Source: Tissierella praeacuta DSM 18095 (GTDB lineage Bacteria > Bacillota > Clostridia > Tissierellales > Tissierellaceae). From it: DNA of 64,000 nucleotides. Shown one piece after another: positions 16,028-26,330 of the stretch (positions within the stretch are counted from its first letter, which is position 1; the number at the start of each line of letters is the position of its first letter). Below the pieces are notes generated by a model. That model made no database searches. It saw only the letters and a program-made list of their open reading frames with translations, and had not been told where the DNA came from. A program made the translations under genes and the position numbers. The stretch lies in the NCBI RefSeq assembly GCF_900128955.1, contig NZ_FQTY01000002.1, positions 370,742 through 434,741 on the forward strand, written 5' to 3'.

Positions 16028-17484
16028 ACATCTTGCCAAGTGATTTACTCACCTACGGAGCAGAAGCAAAGAGTCTGCTCTCTGAGCTTCAAAATCATGA
16101 TGAAAAGATGTTTTTAGTAACTATTCTTTTTATGAATACTAATAAAAGCAAGGGGAAATTAGATAATGCGGTCTTTACCCTAAAGTCCATAGCAAACAGG
16201 CATAATTGTAATTTAAAAAACTTAAATTACAGGCAGGAGCAGGGGCTTGTTGCAAGTCTTCCACTCGGAATTAATGAGGTAGAAATTGAGAGAGGTCTTA
16301 CCACAAGTGCAGCAGCTATCTTTATTCCATTTACAACAGAAGAGTTATTTATCAAGGGAGAGAGCTTATATTACGGTTTAAATGCTTTAAGTCATAATAT
16401 TATTATGGCAGATCGAAAGAAACTAAAAAATCCGAACGGGTTAATACTTGGAACCCCCGGCAGCGGAAAGTCTTTTGCAGCCAAAAGAGAAATTGCCAAT
16501 GCTTTTTTAATTACAGACGATGACATCATCATAGCGGATCCGGAGGAAGAATACACACCTCTTGTTAAGGCTTTAAAAGGACAGGTTATAAAGATTTCAC
16601 CGACAAGTAAGGACTATATTAACCCGTTAGATATAAATATAGACTATTCTGATGAGGACAATCCCTTATCACTAAAATCTGATTTTGTTCTTTCATTATT
16701 TGAGCTTGTCGTTGGGGAGAAAAAACTTAGTGCGGAAGAAATATCCGTTATCGACCGTTGCCTGCCACTGTTATATAAAACTTATTTTGAGAATCCTATC
16801 CCGGAGAATATGCCGATATTAGAAGATTTATATAATCTTCTTAGGAAGCAGGAGGAAAAAATTGGAAAGAAGCTGGCAGTAGAGATGGAGATTTATGTCA
16901 AAGGCTCACTTAATGTCTTTAATCATAGAACTAATGTGGATATGAGCAATCGTGTCATTTGTTATGACATTAAAGAACTTGGAAAACAGCTTAAAAAAAT
17001 AGGCATGTTAATTGTTCAGGATCAAGTGTGGAACAGAGTAACAATAAATAGAGCGAGTAAAAAAGCGACCCGATATTATGCAGATGAATTTCATCTTCTC
17101 TTAAAAGAACCGCAAACGGCTAACTATTCCATTGAAATCTGGAAGCGTTTTAGAAAATGGGGTGGTATGCCCACAGGTTTAACTCAAAATATTAAGGACT
17201 TGCTTGCCAGTCCGGAAATCGAAAATATCTTTGATAATACCGACTTTATTTTAATGCTTAACCAAGCAGGAACCGACAGGGATATATTAGCGAAGAAGCT
17301 AAATATATCAAAACACCAGCTTTCCTATGTGACCAATTCCAATGAGGGAGAAGGCTTAATCTTCTACGGAAATACTATTGTCCCCTTTATAGATCAGTTT
17401 CCTAAAAATACAAAGCTTTATTCTTTGATAACCACCAAACCTACTGAAACAGCAAGAAATAAAGGCGAAAGGGCGGTGAAGTAG
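16028..17484 (+). CDS. virB4: VirB4-family conjugation ATPase, exon 2
   Basis: This is the second exon, coding for the ATPase core: RGLTTSAAAIFIPFT, Walker A GLILGTPGSGKSFAAKRE, a DPEEEYTPLV segment, and Walker B-like RYYADEFHLLLKEP. The mature spliced protein would be about 831 residues, the normal VirB4 length. ATG of the downstream methyltransferase is 1 base after its TAG. Without splicing this exon lacks a proper start. Confidence 0.93.
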
Positions 17485-17485
17485 T

Positions 17486-18499
17486 ATGCAGGAGAAAAAA
17501 GAAAGCTCAATTTTTTTAAAACATCACCTTAATACAATCCTTTGTGGTGATGCTTTACAAACTTTAAAAAACTTTCCTGATGAAAGCATAAACTGTTGCA
17601 TTACTTCTCCACCCTACTATGGACTTCGGGATTATCATAGGGAAGGACAGATTGGAAGAGAAGGTAGTGTAGAAGCTTATTTAGACAGATTAGTACAAGT
17701 ATTTCGTGAAGTCAGGAGAGTATTAAAGGGTGATGGTACCTGTTGGATAGTTATTGGCGATAGCTATGCAGGCTCAGGCGGAAAAAACGGAAGCTGTTTT
17801 GACCCTAAATATCCAAAGGGAAGAAGCGGACAAATGATGACGAAAAAGATAAAAGGATACAAGTCAAAGGATTTGATGGGAATCCCTTGGCGACTAGCTT
17901 TATCTTTAAGAGAGGACGGCTGGTATTTGCGTTCCGATATTATCTGGCATAAAGAAAATGCCATGCCGGAGGCATGTAAAGACCGTCCTACTCGCTCGTA
18001 TGAACATGTATTTTTGCTCAGTAAATCTCCAAAATATTACTATGATTATAATGTTATGGCAGAGCCAATGAAGGAAGTAAGCAAAAAAAGGTATGTTAGA
18101 GGACGCAAAGCAGATAACAAATATCTAAGAGAAGAAGCCGGCATTAAGATACAAAAAATTAATGAGGCAAGAATATATGGAGAGTATAAAGGGGATAATA
18201 TTCCACAAATTCGCAATAAAAGAGATATTTGGACAATTAATACAGCATCATTTCGAGGAAACCATTATGCAACATTTCCTCCAAAACTTGCAGAAATTTG
18301 TATGCTTGCAGGCTGTCAGGAAAGAGGCATAGTCCTTGATCCCTTCATTGGCAGCGGAACAGTAGGATTTGTAGCCTTGTTGAGTAATCGAAACTATATA
18401 GGGATTGAGTTGAATGAAGAGTATGTAGAACTTGCAAAGGAAAGAATAGAAAGTGAGGTGAAAGGATTTGGCAAAGAAAAAAAGCAGAATGAAGGCTAG
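17486..18499 (+). CDS. Site-specific DNA methyltransferase (beta class)
   Basis: In this 337-residue enzyme motif IV (TSPPYYGLRDY, about residues 42-52) precedes motif I (LDPFIGSGTVGFVAL, about residues 285-299), the beta-class order of N4-cytosine/N6-adenine methylases. SPPY is common in N4C enzymes, but base specificity cannot be decided here. No restriction enzyme lies nearby. It may be an orphan that protects the ICE from host restriction; that is inference. Its 3' end overlaps the next gene by 32 bases. Confidence 0.88.
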   Translation: MQEKKESSIFLKHHLNTILCGDALQTLKNFPDESINCCITSPPYYGLRDYHREGQIGREGSVEAYLDRLVQVFREVRRVLKGDGTCWIVIGDSYAGSGGKNGSCFDPKYPKGRSGQMMTKKIKGYKSKDLMGIPWRLALSLREDGWYLRSDIIWHKENAMPEACKDRPTRSYEHVFLLSKSPKYYYDYNVMAEPMKEVSKKRYVRGRKADNKYLREEAGIKIQKINEARIYGEYKGDNIPQIRNKRDIWTINTASFRGNHYATFPPKLAEICMLAGCQERGIVLDPFIGSGTVGFVALLSNRNYIGIELNEEYVELAKERIESEVKGFGKEKKQNEG

Positions 18500-21062
18500 G
18501 AAAAACAAAACATACCATATTCACCATAAAAAACAGCTTTTTAATCTGAAAAATCAAGAAAATGAGCATTATAACAGAATGTCTGATGAGCATATATTTC
18601 AAAATGAAGAAACTATACCATATAAGCAAAATAAAAAGGGACATGGGCAAGGAAAAAATAAAAGCTTCTACACACAAGAAGAAAATCCAAACTTAGAAAA
18701 TAATCACCTCAAACAAGGACCTATTCCATCTCAAGCTTCCGGTTTGAGTAGAAAAAAAGCAGAAAAAATTTTTTATGAAAATCAGGAGGTTTTTAAAGAA
18801 TCCAAACCAAACTTTATGGAAGAAAGCATTGAAGAAAATTCTGTGGAGAGTTCTGTAGAGAGAGCTAGAGATGATTTACTGCCGGAGGATTTGAATTTTA
18901 AAAAAGATACCTTATTATCTGAAGAAGAATCAGAAATTGGTAAACAGGAGCAAGGCAGATATAGCTTTAAAAACAAAAATACTGCATTTCATCGTTTGGA
19001 CGTTCAGGAAGAAACTAATCCTCTGCCTTTTAAAATTAAGAATCATAAAAAAAGGATGAGAAAGCAAATAGATAAGCTTTATAACGGAGAAAAAGAAATC
19101 TATGCTCCCTCCTCTAAAGCTATGGGTAATGATGGGATGATTGCTCAGGCAGGCTTTAATGATAAAGCCTTTTATAATGCACCTTCTGAAGATGAAAAAG
19201 ACGAGGATAATAGAGATAAACTTCAAAAGAAAAGGAGAGTTAAAAATTCTAAAGATTTTAAAAATAAAGTGAAATCAAATGAGAAAGAGAATAAGGCTTG
19301 GCAAGAAGCTTCTAAAGAAAATCTAAGCTCAGTCAATAAGCACAGTAAACAGAAAAAATATTTTAAAAGTAATTTTGACAATGAGGAATATACAAGAAAT
19401 AAATATAAGAAACTTTTTCAAAATGCTAGGGATACTGTAAAAAAGAAAGCCGGCAATCAAGAGAAAGTGCAGAATAAGGCAGCACCCAAAGCTAAAGAGC
19501 ATTCTAAAAAAGCTGATAAGAAATTTAGAAAACAGGAAAAGAAAATCTTAAAATTACAGCATAAAAAGCAAACTTTAGAAAAGAAATTTAAAAACAAGAA
19601 TACGGATAACTTACCTTCTAAAGGAGCAATGACAGCAGTGGGGGCAGTAAACAGGTACCTTGAAGGCGGTAAAGAAGATAATGCCGGTGTCAATGCTGCT
19701 TATAAGACAACAGACAGTGTAGAGAATCTTGCAAGGAAAGCCTACCGGCAAGGAAAGAAAAAGGCTTTAAAAAGGCAAAAAAAGATAGTAAAGCTTGGAA
19801 AGAACATTAAAAAACAAGAAAAGAAGCTCTTCTTTAAGAGAAATATGGAAGAATTTAAAAAAAGTGCTGAATATCAAAACACCTCAAAACTCAGACAGTT
19901 CTTTAAGAGAAGGCAATACAAAAAACAAATTCAAAAGAAGTACAAGGAAAATATAAAGAATAAAGTGAAAAAATCCTTGATAGAAGGCAGTAAAAGGGTC
20001 GTCGAATTTATAAGAGAAAGAAGCAAAAAAATAGTATTCCTAACGCTTTTAGCGGCAGGAATATTTTTTATGCTCTTTCAAGCAGGAAGCATGGTCATGA
20101 ACATAGGAACAGGGATGGTAGGGAATACCGTTTCAACAACCTATCTTTCTTCAGAAGAAACTTTGAAAAATATCAATCAGGATTTTCTTTCCTTAGAGCA
20201 AGGCCTGCAAGAAGAAATGGAAAATGTAGAGCAAAATTATCCAGGATATGATGAGTATATCATCAAAGGAAAAGAAAAAATCGGTCATAATGTCCATGAA
20301 CTGCTCTCCTATATTACCTCTCGCTATGGCGTGGTAAAAGAAGTATCTGAAATAAAAGGAGAATTACAACAACTATTTAAGCAAATGTATAGTTTAACCT
20401 ATAAAGAAGAAATAGAAATCAGATACAGAACCATTACATCTGAGGATGGTGAAAGTAATAAAGAGGCATATGAGTATAAAAAGCTCATTGTAACCTTGGA
20501 AAAAAGAGAGATGGATACAATCATCCGAGAAGTGTTCCGCTCTTATCCTGATAATTTATCCCACTATGAAACGCTACTTGCAAGTAAAGGGAATATGGAA
20601 CTTGCCTTTGGAAGTGGCAACGGAAACTTTTCTGAAATTGTAGATAATCCTGATTTTAAAAATCCGGGGCTGGAATTTAGTGAGGAAAGCGTAAAAAGAA
20701 TTGTGTCCGAAGCAGAGAAACACATCGGAAAGAGATATGTTTTTGGAGCAAACGGACCAAATAACTTTGACTGCTCTTCCTTTGTCTGTTGGGTGTACAC
20801 CTATTCAGGAATAAAGAATATGCCACGAACAACAGCTTGGGGTATTTATAAAGATTACTGTAATCCTGTCTCACAAAGCGAAGCAAAGGCGGGAGATATT
20901 ATATTTTTTAAAGGAACATACAATTCAGGATCGCCAATAAGCCATGTCGGTATTTATGTCGGTAACGGTTATATGATTCATGCAGGCGACCCGATAAAAT
21001 ATGCCAGGATAGATACACCATATTGGATAGATCATTTTTACAGTTTTGGTCGTCCAAGATAG
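18468..21062 (+). CDS. Conjugation cell-wall hydrolase (NlpC/P60), VirB1-like
   Basis: This 864-residue protein has a long, very basic N-terminal region (about residues 1-515, Lys/Asn/Gln-rich, cytoplasmic), one membrane segment (KIVFLTLLAAGIFFMLFQAG, about 520-542), and an extracellular part ending in an NlpC/P60 domain (about 744-864). Catalytic residues are visible: Cys769 in NFDCSSFVCW and His826 in ISHVGIYVG. It would open peptidoglycan for the transfer channel. The TTG start at 18468 follows GAGGTGAAAGGA. Confidence 0.88.
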   Translation: MAKKKSRMKARKNKTYHIHHKKQLFNLKNQENEHYNRMSDEHIFQNEETIPYKQNKKGHGQGKNKSFYTQEENPNLENNHLKQGPIPSQASGLSRKKAEKIFYENQEVFKESKPNFMEESIEENSVESSVERARDDLLPEDLNFKKDTLLSEEESEIGKQEQGRYSFKNKNTAFHRLDVQEETNPLPFKIKNHKKRMRKQIDKLYNGEKEIYAPSSKAMGNDGMIAQAGFNDKAFYNAPSEDEKDEDNRDKLQKKRRVKNSKDFKNKVKSNEKENKAWQEASKENLSSVNKHSKQKKYFKSNFDNEEYTRNKYKKLFQNARDTVKKKAGNQEKVQNKAAPKAKEHSKKADKKFRKQEKKILKLQHKKQTLEKKFKNKNTDNLPSKGAMTAVGAVNRYLEGGKEDNAGVNAAYKTTDSVENLARKAYRQGKKKALKRQKKIVKLGKNIKKQEKKLFFKRNMEEFKKSAEYQNTSKLRQFFKRRQYKKQIQKKYKENIKNKVKKSLIEGSKRVVEFIRERSKKIVFLTLLAAGIFFMLFQAGSMVMNIGTGMVGNTVSTTYLSSEETLKNINQDFLSLEQGLQEEMENVEQNYPGYDEYIIKGKEKIGHNVHELLSYITSRYGVVKEVSEIKGELQQLFKQMYSLTYKEEIEIRYRTITSEDGESNKEAYEYKKLIVTLEKREMDTIIREVFRSYPDNLSHYETLLASKGNMELAFGSGNGNFSEIVDNPDFKNPGLEFSEESVKRIVSEAEKHIGKRYVFGANGPNNFDCSSFVCWVYTYSGIKNMPRTTAWGIYKDYCNPVSQSEAKAGDIIFFKGTYNSGSPISHVGIYVGNGYMIHAGDPIKYARIDTPYWIDHFYSFGRPR

Positions 21063-21074
21063 GAGGGAAGAAAT

Positions 21075-21347
21075 TTGAATAAAAAATATCAGAAGAATAT
21101 TGAAAACCAAAAAGCAATTCAAGAAAAAATAGAAGAGCTTCAGCTGAAGCAGGAAATCTTGAAGGAAGAACAGGAAGAAATGGAGCAGATTGAGATTTTA
21201 AAGGCGTATCGAAGTATTGATATTTCCATTGACGAATTTTTAGAGATGATGAGAAATTATAAAAAAGAAAAACAAAGGGAAAAGAAAATAAAAGCTTTGG
21301 AACAAGTAAAAGAAAATAGAGAAAAAGTATGGATGGAGGAAGCATAG
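21075..21347 (+). CDS. DUF4315-family coiled-coil protein
   Basis: This 90-residue, almost wholly helical charged protein (NQKAIQEKIEELQLKQEIL ... YRSIDISIDEFLEMM) fits DUF4315, a family tied to Tn1549-like conjugation operons. The TTG start has AGGAGGG 8 bases upstream, and its stop abuts the next ATG (TAGATG). Function unknown. Confidence 0.75.
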   Translation: MNKKYQKNIENQKAIQEKIEELQLKQEILKEEQEEMEQIEILKAYRSIDISIDEFLEMMRNYKKEKQREKKIKALEQVKENREKVWMEEA

Positions 21348-22223
21348 ATGAAAGAAATGAAATGGAAAAAGAATAAGGGAAAAAAATGGATAGGAGCCTT
21401 TTGCTTACTGATGACATTTATTATATGGCAGGTTATCTGTCCTGCTTATATTTTCGCACAGGTTAAAGAAAGCGAAATAGAAAGTGAGGAGATTAAGCAA
21501 ACACTTACTGAAGATAAAGAGGAAGAAAAAAGCGTACGTTTTCCAAATAAACTAGAAGCCAAAGAGCCTCCAAATAATAATCAGGAGGCAGATAATGTTA
21601 ATAAAGGTATTCCTAGCGTGGCAAGCAGCTCCAAAGCACAGCTTGTGGAAAATGTAAATAATGCCAATCAGGATTATCCAATTCATCATGGAGAAGGTAC
21701 AGGTGAGGAAAATGATAAATACTCTGCTGATGCCAGACAGTTCATTACCTTTAAAACAAAGTCCGGAAAGACCTTTCATCTTATTATTAATCATGATGAG
21801 GAAGGACAAAATGTTATGCTACTTACGGAGGTCAGCGAGGATGATCTGTTAAATATGGTTGAAATCAAAGAAAAGCCAAAAGAAGTAAAAAAGATGGAAG
21901 AAATGCCACCGCAGGCGGAAGTAAAAAAAGAAGAACCGGTAAAGGAGGCACCTAAAAAGGAAGAAAAGTCAGGGGCGGGGTTATATCTTTTTTTAGGAGC
22001 AATCATCATAACAGTTGCTGGAGTGGGATATTATTTTAAGATTTATAAGAAAAATTTGGAAGAAAGTGAGGATGATGAAGATTATGATGAGCTTGAGGAC
22101 GATTATGAGAATGAAGAAAAATACGATACCGATAATGACATTGATGAGGTAATAGCCGATAAACAGGAAGAAAATGAGGTGGATGATATGGCGATTGACG
22201 CTTATGAGGATGAAGATGAATAA
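21348..22223 (+). CDS. DUF4366-family surface/membrane protein of the transfer operon
   Basis: This 291-residue protein has an N-terminal signal-like segment (WIGAFCLLMTFIIWQVICPAYIFAQ) and an extracellular domain with FITFKTKSGKTFHLIINHDEEG..VMLLTEVSEDDLLNM. A membrane segment (GLYLFLGAIIITVAGVGYYF) and a very acidic tail rich in D and E follow. This is the DUF4366 pattern, again found with conjugation genes. It is the last gene of the transfer operon. Confidence 0.8.
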   Translation: MKEMKWKKNKGKKWIGAFCLLMTFIIWQVICPAYIFAQVKESEIESEEIKQTLTEDKEEEKSVRFPNKLEAKEPPNNNQEADNVNKGIPSVASSSKAQLVENVNNANQDYPIHHGEGTGEENDKYSADARQFITFKTKSGKTFHLIINHDEEGQNVMLLTEVSEDDLLNMVEIKEKPKEVKKMEEMPPQAEVKKEEPVKEAPKKEEKSGAGLYLFLGAIIITVAGVGYYFKIYKKNLEESEDDEDYDELEDDYENEEKYDTDNDIDEVIADKQEENEVDDMAIDAYEDEDE

Positions 22224-22326
22224 AGATATAAAAAGAAAAATGTAAATTTAAATGTTGTATTTGTGCTTACTAAATGATATAAGGTACGCACATTTGCAAC
22301 GTATAAGTACAGACATTAGCTCTGGA

Positions 22327-22355
22327 TTGAATTTATAGCTAAATTAGGGTATAAT
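22327..22355 (+). promoter_or_regulatory. Sigma-A promoter for the ATP-binding/HTH regulator
   Basis: TTGAAT (22327-22332), a 17-base spacer and a perfect TATAAT (22350-22355). It lies about 140 bases before the start at 22496 in a region otherwise without genes (22224-22495). Confidence 0.75.
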
Positions 22356-22495
22356 CTAAAAGTAAATACTTTAAATATGACAGGTCCAAGCCAAATGTGG
22401 ATGGGCATATTTTTTACCAAAGAAATTAAATAATATATGATAAAATATCCGTAATATGAGATGCTACCTTGTGGTATAAAGGAGGTGTAGTGAAA

Positions 22496-23902
22496 ATGGA
22501 TTTATCAAAATATATTGGAGAAGCTACTTCCTACGATAAAAAAGAAAAACTTGAGGTAAATAAACCGAAGAGTTGGCTAAAAAGTGTTAGTGCCTTTGCA
22601 AATGAAAACGGAGGGGCTTTAATATTTGGTATTTCTGATACAGATGAGCTTATCGGACTGGAAGATTATAGGAAAGATTCTGAAATTATTAGTGAAATAA
22701 TTAAGAGTAAAATGGATCCTATTCCTAAAATAAAGCTTGAAAATTATAATGAAAATGAAAAGTATTTTATTGTTCTTCATGTAGAAGCAGGAAGTGAGAC
22801 GCCATACTATATTATAGATGGTGGAAATAGGTCTTCGTATATAAGAATTGGGAATCAGAGTGTTGTCGCTACAAGTATTGACCTCAAAAATTTAGTATTA
22901 AAGGGAATGAATAGAACCTTTGATACCATACAGACAGACATTAATGTCAAAGATGCAACATTTAATAAATTAAGAATTGAATATGAAAAAAGGACAAATA
23001 AAAAATTTGAAGAAAAAGATTTATTATCTTTTGGTTTAATAACAAAGGATAATTTTTTAACTTATGCAGGAGCCTTGTTTGCGGATGGATATTTAATATA
23101 TCAATCAAGGATATTTTGTACCAGATGGAATGGACTGACAAAGGCTAGCGGTTTAATGGAAGCACTTGATGATAATGAATTTGAGGGAAATATTTTACTT
23201 TTACTTGAGAATGCGTTGAATTTTACAAAGGTAAACACAAAAAAGATGTGGCGAAAAGGACCGATTTATCGTGAAGAATATCCGGAATATTCAAAGAGAG
23301 CAGTTCAAGAAGCAATTGTCAATGCTTTAATTCATAGAGATTATAGTGTTATTGGAAGTGAAGTTCATATTGATATATTTGATGATAGGATGGAAATATA
23401 CTCTCCCGGCGGAATGTATGATGGAACCTTAATTCAAGATGTAGACCCATATACGATTTCTTCAAGTAGAAGAAATCCGGTTCTTGCAGATATTTTTGGA
23501 AGAATGGATTTAATGGAAAGACGAGGAAGCGGTCTTAAAAAAATAATAGAGAGTTATGAATTTGAGAAGAACTATAATGAGGATTTAAAGCCACAATTCA
23601 TATCTACACGAAGTTCATTTTTTACTATTTTAAAGAACTTAAATTATGATGGTCAAAGTGAGGGTAAAAATGACGGTCAAAGTGAGGGTAAAAATGACGG
23701 TCAAAGATTAAAACCTAAAGCTAGGCAAGAAAAAATAATTCATATAATGAAAGATAAACAGAATATTACGGCACTTGAGCTATCAAAATTATTCTCTGTA
23801 TCTGTAAGTACAATAGAGAGAGATTTGAAAAAATTAACTGATGAAAAAGTAATTGAATATACCGGTAGTGCTAAAGATGGCTATTGGATAGTAAAAAAAT
23901 AA
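22496..23902 (+). CDS. ATP-binding (AlbA_2/COG2865) transcription regulator
   Basis: This 468-residue protein has the AlbA_2 Schlafen-like domain at the N-terminus (VSAFANENGGALIFGISD, IRIGNQSVVA), a GHKL-like ATP-binding part (AVQEAIVNALIHRDYS, ERRGSGLKKIIESYE) and a C-terminal helix-turn-helix (ITALELSKLFSVSVSTIERDLKKL). GGAGGTG at 22481-22487 serves the ATG at 22496; a GTG at 22490 is possible. Between domains is an 8-residue tandem repeat (DGQSEGKN). It is probably a regulator; a decayed relative lies at 3835-4179. Confidence 0.8.
   Translation: MDLSKYIGEATSYDKKEKLEVNKPKSWLKSVSAFANENGGALIFGISDTDELIGLEDYRKDSEIISEIIKSKMDPIPKIKLENYNENEKYFIVLHVEAGSETPYYIIDGGNRSSYIRIGNQSVVATSIDLKNLVLKGMNRTFDTIQTDINVKDATFNKLRIEYEKRTNKKFEEKDLLSFGLITKDNFLTYAGALFADGYLIYQSRIFCTRWNGLTKASGLMEALDDNEFEGNILLLLENALNFTKVNTKKMWRKGPIYREEYPEYSKRAVQEAIVNALIHRDYSVIGSEVHIDIFDDRMEIYSPGGMYDGTLIQDVDPYTISSSRRNPVLADIFGRMDLMERRGSGLKKIIESYEFEKNYNEDLKPQFISTRSSFFTILKNLNYDGQSEGKNDGQSEGKNDGQRLKPKARQEKIIHIMKDKQNITALELSKLFSVSVSTIERDLKKLTDEKVIEYTGSAKDGYWIVKK
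23648..23706 (+). repeat. 24-bp in-frame tandem repeat (about 2.4 copies)
   Basis: The unit encodes D-G-Q-S-E-G-K-N, in the linker between the ATPase and the helix-turn-helix. As the unit is a multiple of three, changes in copy number would keep the frame. Confidence 0.85.
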
Positions 23903-23970
23903 ATAATGACATAATAACAAGTAGATATAACTTTATCTTAAATACGACATAGTGTTTGAGAGAAACCTTT

Positions 23971-24003
23971 GAGCGAGAGAGTACAATCTTTCGCTCTTTT
24001 TTT
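23971..24003 (+). terminator. Intrinsic terminator
   Basis: GAGCGAGAG pairs with CTTTCGCTC (one G-U pair), loop about 8 bases, then seven T. It ends the regulator transcript before topB. Confidence 0.85.
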
Positions 24004-24024
24004 ATATGATATGAGGAGGATTGT

Positions 24025-25737
24025 ATGAAACTTAAGTTAGTAGTAACAGAAAAACCAAGCGTGGCAATGAGTTTATCAAAGGTTATCGGTGCAACAAGTA
24101 GGCAGGATGGATACTATGAAGGGAACGGCTATTTGGTGTCCTGGTGTGTAGGACATTTAATACAGATGGCAAACCCTTCTGCTTACAATGAAAAATATGC
24201 CAAGTGGAAATTAGAAGATTTACCAATCATTCCCAAGCAGTATAAATATGAAGTAGTAAATGCAACTAAAAAACAATTCAACATTCTTAAAAAGCTTATG
24301 AATAGCAAAGAAATTGAAACAGTTATCAATGTCTGTGATGCGGGGCGTGAGGGAGAATTAATTTTTAGATTGGTATATGAACAGGCAAAATGCAATAAGG
24401 ATGTCAAAAGACTTTGGATTTCATCAATGGAAGATACAGCAATAAAAGAAGGCTTTAAACACTTAAAAGATGGAAAAGCGTATGAAACTCTATATCAATC
24501 CGCCCTTGCCAGAAGTAAGGCGGATTGGCTTGTCGGCATGAATATGAGCAGGCTATACTCTCTTCTTTACAATCAAAACTATTCTGTCGGCAGAGTACAG
24601 ACACCAACTCTAGCAATGATAGTGGATAGAGATGAGGAAATTAAAAATTTTACGAAAGAAAAATACTATACAGTAGAGCTTGCTCTTTCTGATTTCACTT
24701 TATCTACAGACAGAATAGATAGTCTTGAAGTAGCCAAGCAGCTTATAAGAACAGTTAAAGACAAGATAGAAATAACTGCTGTCATTAAAAAAGAAAAGGT
24801 AACAAAGCCGGATTTGCCCTTTGATTTAACTACCTTGCAAAGAGAGTGCAACAAGTATTTCGGATTTTCAGCAAAGCAGACACTTGATTATGCTCAAAGC
24901 CTTTATGAAAAAAAGCTTATCACCTATCCAAGAACGGACAGCAGATATTTAACAGAAGATATGATTACGAGTGTAGTAAATAACATATTAGGCAAAAATG
25001 ACTTTGATACAGCTCGTATTAAGGTCATTTTTAATTCAAGTAAAGTAAGTGATCACCATGCCATTATTCCAACGGCAAGCTCAATTAAAGAAGATATAAA
25101 CACATTGCCACAAAGCGAAGCGAGAGTGTATAGATTGATTTTAAATAAGCTTCATGCAAGTGTAGGCTATCCTCTTACTGAAAACATTACAAAACTGATA
25201 GTAGAGTTAGGCGATTTTTTATTTACAAGTACAGGCAAAATAATTGCGGAAGAAGGCTTTACAAAGTATTTAAAGGGATATAAAGCAAAAAAAGAAGAAG
25301 TTACTTTGCCAGGTGTAAGTGTTGGAGATGTTTTTGATGTAAAAGAAAAAGAAATCAAGGAAAAATATACGACACCGCCAAAGCATTTTACTGAGGATAC
25401 TCTTTTAAAGAGTATGGAGCTTGCAGGAAGTGAGGCATTGGAAAAAGATGTTGAAGTAGAAAGAAAAGGACTCGGCACTCCTGCAACAAGGGCAGGCATT
25501 ATTGAAAGCTTAATCTACAAAGGCTTTATAGAAAGAGATAAGAAGAATCTGGTTGCAACACAAAAAGGAAAATCCCTGATAGAGATTGTAGCAGATAACT
25601 TTAAGTCCGCAAAAACTACTGCCAAATGGGAAATGGAATTATCCGATATAGCACAGGGTAAATCTTCCAAGAAAGAATTTTTATCGGGTATTGAAACTGA
25701 GATAAAAGAGACTATTGCAAAATGTCAAGGGGCTTAA
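24025..25737 (+). CDS. topB: DNA topoisomerase III (type IA)
   Basis: This 570-residue enzyme has the Toprim domain (LVVTEKPSVAMSLSKVIG at the start, CDAGREGELIFR near 111), the KADWLVGMNMSRL segment, the catalytic tyrosine in LITYPRTDSRYL, and SDHHAIIPT. It lacks the C-terminal zinc fingers of long forms, as ICE copies often do. GAGGAGG precedes the ATG. It probably resolves or unlinks ICE DNA during transfer replication. It is followed 3 bases later by a small methylase. Confidence 0.95.
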   Translation: MKLKLVVTEKPSVAMSLSKVIGATSRQDGYYEGNGYLVSWCVGHLIQMANPSAYNEKYAKWKLEDLPIIPKQYKYEVVNATKKQFNILKKLMNSKEIETVINVCDAGREGELIFRLVYEQAKCNKDVKRLWISSMEDTAIKEGFKHLKDGKAYETLYQSALARSKADWLVGMNMSRLYSLLYNQNYSVGRVQTPTLAMIVDRDEEIKNFTKEKYYTVELALSDFTLSTDRIDSLEVAKQLIRTVKDKIEITAVIKKEKVTKPDLPFDLTTLQRECNKYFGFSAKQTLDYAQSLYEKKLITYPRTDSRYLTEDMITSVVNNILGKNDFDTARIKVIFNSSKVSDHHAIIPTASSIKEDINTLPQSEARVYRLILNKLHASVGYPLTENITKLIVELGDFLFTSTGKIIAEEGFTKYLKGYKAKKEEVTLPGVSVGDVFDVKEKEIKEKYTTPPKHFTEDTLLKSMELAGSEALEKDVEVERKGLGTPATRAGIIESLIYKGFIERDKKNLVATQKGKSLIEIVADNFKSAKTTAKWEMELSDIAQGKSSKKEFLSGIETEIKETIAKCQGA

Positions 25738-25740
25738 CCT

Positions 25741-26292
25741 ATGTTTGATACATTAATGAAATTTGATAAAGGTAGGGCAACTTTAGACTTCTATGCCACG
25801 GATAAGAGAGCTATAGAGGAGCTTTTAAACAGAGAAAAATTTAGAAAAACAGTCTATGAGCCTGCTTGCGGACAGGGACATATCGGAAATGTGCTGGAAG
25901 AATATGGCTATAAGGTAAAAGCAACAGATATTTGTTACAGAGGTTATGGTGAAGAAAGAGAGGTGGATTTTTTTACGGTTAATGAAAATACTTTAGACAT
26001 AGTAACTAATCCACCTTATTTTTGTGCTGATAATTTCATAAAACATGCTCTTGAAATATCTGCTCCAAAAGTAAAAATAGCAATGCTCTTTCGGCTGGCA
26101 TTTTTGGAGGGACAAAAAAGATATAAATTATTTAAGGATCACCCTCCACAAAGCGTATATGTATTTTCTAAAAGACTTAGCTGTGCTAAAAATGGGAATT
26201 TTCACGAGTGTAAAAGCAATGCCATTGCATTTGCCTGGTTTATATGGGAAGTAGGTTATACAGGAAGAACGGAAATAAAATGGATTTTATAA
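25741..26292 (+). CDS. Small SAM-dependent DNA adenine methylase-like protein
   Basis: This 183-residue protein has a SAM-binding motif (YEPACGQGHIGNVLEEYGYKV) followed by the catalytic-type NPPY motif (DIVTNPPYFCADNF), the gamma-class order. It has no obvious target recognition domain, so it may be a solo or decoy methylase like those in phages and ICEs. It is transcribed with topB. Confidence 0.8.
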   Translation: MFDTLMKFDKGRATLDFYATDKRAIEELLNREKFRKTVYEPACGQGHIGNVLEEYGYKVKATDICYRGYGEEREVDFFTVNENTLDIVTNPPYFCADNFIKHALEISAPKVKIAMLFRLAFLEGQKRYKLFKDHPPQSVYVFSKRLSCAKNGNFHECKSNAIAFAWFIWEVGYTGRTEIKWIL

Positions 26293-26330
26293 AAAAATAG
26301 TAGCAAAGAATATAATTTAAGGAGGAAAAG

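Noticed and set aside
20564..21417. Several long minus-strand frames over the NlpC/P60 gene and its neighbours
   Set aside because: Shadows of plus-strand coding in AT-rich DNA; no ribosome sites.
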